64,000 nt of DNA from Trematomus loennbergii (Eukaryota > Chordata > Actinopteri > Perciformes > Nototheniidae): contig JAAOOA010000002.1 of NCBI GenBank assembly GCA_012861695.1, positions 23,125,303-23,189,302 on the forward strand, read 5' to 3'. The position numbers and the translations under genes were made by a program. The notes under the pieces were generated by a model that saw only the letters and a program-made list of their open reading frames with translations, searched no databases and had not been told where the DNA came from. Positions 60,580 to 64,000 of this stretch are shown here, piece after piece (position 1 is the stretch's first letter; each line of letters opens with the position of its first letter).

Positions 60580-62175
60580 TGTTATGTTCTTTGTTATGAT
60601 CTGTTCATGAAAATCACACAATGAGTGAGGAGGGCCAGCCCCGTCAGAGACCCGATGAGAAAACAGTCAGTAATGTGGGCATTTAACTGCAGTGAAGAGG
60701 AAAATGGGCATAGTGAGGCTCTCAATCTTTCAGTCAATCTTCATTTCATACGAAATGTATCTTGAGCTTTTGTTGGGGATTGAATGAGTAAGAAGGTATG
60801 TTTTATCTTAATTCATTTACATGAAGCATTCAACATTGTATTTCGTGTAAGCATCTTGATCCACATTTCACAATAAGTGTAATTTATTTTTAAGGGATAC
60901 TTTAAACCTTTCTTTTTTATCTATTCAAATGATATGAGCACACACTGTGCTTGCTTGTCTACTTAGGTTGGATCAAAGAGGTCCCTCTGGGTATATGCAA
61001 CACTCTTTCCCATTGTTTCCTCTACCTTCAAGTGGGGCTTCTTTGTCAGAAGAGCCATCTCGAAAAGGGGATGTTTGTTAATTGCAGGAGAGAATCATGT
61101 TCAACTGCCTATGTACCTTGTTGTCCACAAGTATGCAAGTGGCTTTCTTGCATTTTATATTGATAGTAAGAAAATCCAATTAATCCAGAACGCAGAAAGG
61201 AACTGTATCCGCTTATTGTTTTGGACTATCATGAGGTTATAATGGCCTTTATTAGCTGCTGCTCTCAAGGGTTGAAGCGAGTCTACCCAACCTAACATAG
61301 GTATTGCATGGTTTACATGGAAATATTGTTGTTCTGGAAAAGATAAATGCAGAGTGGGAGAATTACACTTGGTAAGTGCTTCATCATCATTTTTTGACAA
61401 AGGGCCGGGATTAGCTTGTAGAGAGTTATTGCACTTTCCATGTTAATGATCCTGTTCGCCTCAAGTGGATCAGCACTGTACGATGTAGTTCACACAGATG
61501 TTTCTCTTGCATCTTCAAACATTTGCTTCAGGCAAAAGAGTGCACATTTGTCTATCTTCCCTCCTCCCTCTCTGCAATGCATGTCTGCGATATTTTTTCA
61601 CACGCTACTTGAAACACATACATATATGTAGTCACTATAAAAACAAAATAGCTGTCTCCATGATCATTCAAATTGTACTCATGGATTTTTATCTTTCAAT
61701 TTATATTTTAATAGATAAACGTCAAGCCTCCGTAGATGAATGGCTGAGCTCACACCCCACTCAGCAGCTCGCTGTTTGTGCTAAATTTGCTCCCCATTGG
61801 TGTCAGTGTGTCAGAACAGCAAGCCACACAGCTGTCACAGCTACCAGCACAATACCACAGAAGGATTACACATGTATCTCGAGTTTGATGGATACTAGAA
61901 AGCAGGTTTATCCAAATAATATCACAGATGCTGTTAATTGTCTGATGCCAACTTAAAAGCTCTCCCTGAACACCAAGTATTGATCATTAGGATATCTTCA
62001 AATGTAGGACAACCAGAGAACAAATAGCTTATGCATTGCTTCCATTGACTCCAGTGGTTGCCAATGAGGGGTTAATTTACTAACAAAAAGTCAGCTACAC
62101 TTACATGCTTATTTATTAAGGCCCTCAACATCTGTAACACAAATGTAACGTGCTGCATAGAGTTTCTGTGTATGA
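60580..62175. other. Gene-free sequence
   Basis: A 152-codon frame at 61498-61956 has no recognisable domain and is judged to be chance. No other feature is seen. Confidence 0.4.
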
Positions 62176-62177
62176 TC

Positions 62178-62300
62178 CAGAGTTTCCGTTAGCCGGTAAT
62201 TACCGGACTTTGACCGGTAAAATATGCTGAAGACCGGCAAATCTAAATCTCTCCGGTCAAAATAATTTCCCCTTAGCACAATACCGCATCGGTTGCGCCA
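62178..62300. mobile_element. Possible hAT end
   Basis: CAGAGTTTCCGTTAGCCGGT followed by repeated ACCGG motifs resembles a hAT terminus and subterminal repeats found in fish. The matching right end was not found; a shorter similar block occurs in direct orientation near 62621. Confidence 0.35.
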
Positions 62301-62460
62301 CTTATGTGACAGACAAGAAGTGTATGTCACATACAAGACAAGAATAGTCAATTCTAGAAAGAGATGTCCTGTATGGGTTGATTGTGCGTTGATCTGTTGG
62401 TAATGCCTCGGGGTTCCGGTGGGCATGTAAACAAATGCATAATGCTGCGCTATACTTTGC

Positions 62461-63516
62461 GGCAGACCCGGCGCCAGAACAAATCTACAGAGAGGGCATA
62501 TGATTTTCATGGGAGGGCACACAAAACAGTCATGTGCCGCGGCCAGTATCGGCGCCAAAGATTTTCTTTTGGGGGTGCTGTGGGGTAGCTTGACGTTTCA
62601 TAGAGGGTGCTCAAACATTTAGAGTTTCCCATTAAGGTACCGGCGCTACAGTGGAATGTTCTACTGCAACACTCCCCACGCACATACACAGTACACCCGC
62701 GACTGTTATAATGAAGGCTCGATAATCAGCTCACGGCATATAGGTGTAAGCAGGGGTAAAGTGCTATTTTTTTTAAGTGGGGGGTGGACCTAATATCCTC
62801 TGGGGGGTCCGGGTGCATGCTCCCCCGGAAAGATTTTTTTAAATATTGAAGTTAAAAGCATCAATCTGGTGCACTTTGAGAGCAAAATGAAGAGATCTAT
62901 GGATACATCTCTCAACACCCATTTGAAACAGAACTGTAAACAGATTTTCTATTTCTTTATGGATATTTTACAAATCACTCCCCTTTTAAACTGTATTCTT
63001 GTTTTACTGTCGAATAGTATTTTATACCTTTTTTCAATTATTACTCTTATATTACTATCTGACATCACATACATCGTTGTCAGGGTTGAGCGAAGCAGGC
63101 AGGACCCAAACGCAGATTTCAGAGGAAAAATACCTTTATTCCAAGGCTGCAAGTGAACATACTGTACAGAGCTCTCCCCGTGAACACAGTCAAAAACAAA
63201 CAAGGATCTAACAATGACAGACAGAAAAAACAGAACTTAAATGCACACAAGACTAATCACACAAACAAGACACAGGTGAGGAGGGAGGAGAAAACACAGG
63301 GCACAAGGTGAACACAATCGGGTAATCAGGCAGGAGGGAACACAGAGACAGGAAGCAACAGGCAAGACGGGGGGTGAACACTTTTCAAAATAAAACAGGA
63401 AACCAAAAACAGATCTAGACAAGACAAAACAGACAGATCGTGACACATCGTAGCCTTAAAGTTCACAGTTTATAATTACAAAAATAAAAAATGGCCCTCC
63501 CACGGCGCCGGGTCTG
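62461..63516. mobile_element. Inverted-repeat-bounded hAT-like material hosting an LTR
   Basis: GGCAGACCCGGCGCC at about 62461 is mirrored by GGCGCCGGGTCTGC at about 63502-63515, with AGGGC-type strings inside both. Between them are further repeat blocks (TTTTGGGGGTGCTG, GGGTGCATGCTCCCCCGG) and a solo LTR. Termini and target duplication are not resolved. Confidence 0.35.
63078..63445 (-). mobile_element. Solo LTR, 368 bp, with 6-bp target duplication
   Basis: CATCGT flanks the element at 63072-63077 and 63446-63451. On the minus strand it begins TGTCACGATCTG and ends CAACCCTGACA, so it has canonical TG...CA ends. It carries a TATA-like GCATTTAAGT (complement of about 63233-63243) and an AATAAA signal (complement of 63135-63140) in the correct order. 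No primer-binding site or internal coding region adjoins it, so the internal part was lost by LTR recombination. Ty3/Gypsy-type is likely, but the family is unproven. Confidence 0.8.
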
Positions 63517-63607
63517 CTTTGCGGCCTCACCCGATTGCATAGCGACGCTTATTGTTTAGGTGTCTTGATAAGCAGGTAGTCATATCATTAGCTAGAACTA
63601 GCTAGAT

Positions 63608-63700
63608 ATGATCGATATGGACATAAACGCGAGTGAAGTCCAATCTGACGGGAGAGAGAGATCAGCTGCTGCTGATGAGTCGACATGCAGCTCTGCATGA
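63608..63700 (+). pseudogene. Possible first exon of a transposon protein
   Basis: An ATG opens 30 codons (MIDMDINASEVQSDGRER, then SAAADESTCSSA) before TGA. A CAGCG|GTGAGC donor-like site follows 15 bp later. A short serine/acidic leader before an intron is common in hAT-type transposase genes of fish, and hAT-like inverted repeats lie just upstream. The stop before the donor suggests decay. The rest would lie beyond the window. Confidence 0.2.
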
Positions 63701-64000
63701 TCACCTGCAGCGGTGAGCGGAGCAAAACACACACTTCAGGTTAGAAAATCACACGTAGCTATTTTAATTACCTCTCAAACTACCTAAACTAGTTATAGAT
63801 ATGTTTAGTTTTACTGTCGGGTCACTCATTACAGATCCGCGAGCTGCATGATACTGACGGGCTGTCAGGAGAGGAAGAGAGCGCTCCGTTTATTATTCCC
63901 GTGTTATTATTCCCGTGTTATTATAAGTTACTGTTGTAGTGATCACTGTTTATCATAATTCACTCATGGAACTACAGGTTGGGGGTATTGTTCCGCCGCA

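Noticed and set aside
60096..60599. 167-codon open frame
   Set aside because: It lies inside a Helitron-like repeat, has no helicase or nuclease motif, and is low-complexity Ser/Phe-rich near its end.
61498..61956. 152-codon open frame
   Set aside because: No domain, no signal for start or splicing, and composition like translated AT-rich DNA. Such lengths are expected by chance at this scale.
62109..62558. 149-codon minus-strand frame
   Set aside because: It runs across repeat-derived sequence (ACCGG motifs and the CGGCGCC block) with no recognisable domain.
63821..63950. Similarity to the interior of the MITE at 17402-17600
   Set aside because: Only short GGGCTGTCAG-type and TTATTAT strings are shared, too weak to claim homology by eye.

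Overview
The window looks like teleost fish nuclear DNA from a gene desert or a very large intron. The reasons are the AT-rich unique sequence, the long (CA)n/(TG)n microsatellites, and a typical fish transposon mix: L2-type LINEs with (CTTGC)n or (ATTG)n tails, an L1-like 3' end, a tRNA-derived SINE, many hAT ends, TTAA-flanked MITEs, a PIF/Harbinger-like element and a solo LTR. I found no host protein-coding gene, tRNA, rRNA or CRISPR array that I can support. Three short exon-like or small-ORF candidates are listed at low confidence.

Layout. 1-10 kb: mostly unique sequence with a LINE 3' end (2728-3083) and one copy of an unclassified repeat (about 4895-5160). 10.3-15 kb: a 210-bp (TG)n tract, two head-to-tail MITEs, and a 1.9-kb DNA transposon with a 10-bp target duplication and CAAGTC-rich ends. 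16.5-23.5 kb: a dense transposon cluster with a SINE split by a LINE, a TTAA MITE, an inverted copy of the unclassified repeat, an L2 with a readable reverse transcriptase, an L1-like insert with a 14-bp target duplication, and a second L2 split by a foldback transposon. 23.5-34 kb: mostly unique sequence with a CpG-rich block near 27.5-28 kb.

34-38 kb: a roughly 240-bp segment rich in TAAT-type motifs occurs twice, 3.3 kb apart. The second copy sits among three hAT ends. 40-48 kb: a tandem-type teleost repeat, the second TTAA MITE with an antisense L2 inside it, and a 3-kb PIF/Harbinger-like element with a decayed Myb-like gene and the N-terminal part of a convergent second gene. 48.7-49.7 kb: a 54-bp inverted repeat brackets a (CA)n tract on one side and a (TG)n tract on the other. 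55.9-57.6 kb: a long near-perfect hairpin abuts an L2-like LINE, followed by a hAT remnant. 60-64 kb: a Helitron-like candidate, then nested hAT-like material containing a solo LTR with a 6-bp target duplication.

All coding traces belong to mobile elements and do not form a host pathway. The main value of the window is its insertion chronology: LINE into SINE, foldback into L2, L2 into MITE, and LTR into hAT-like DNA. The duplicated, possibly regulatory segment beside hAT ends also deserves attention. Superfamily names rest on termini, target duplications and motifs read by eye; no database search was possible.
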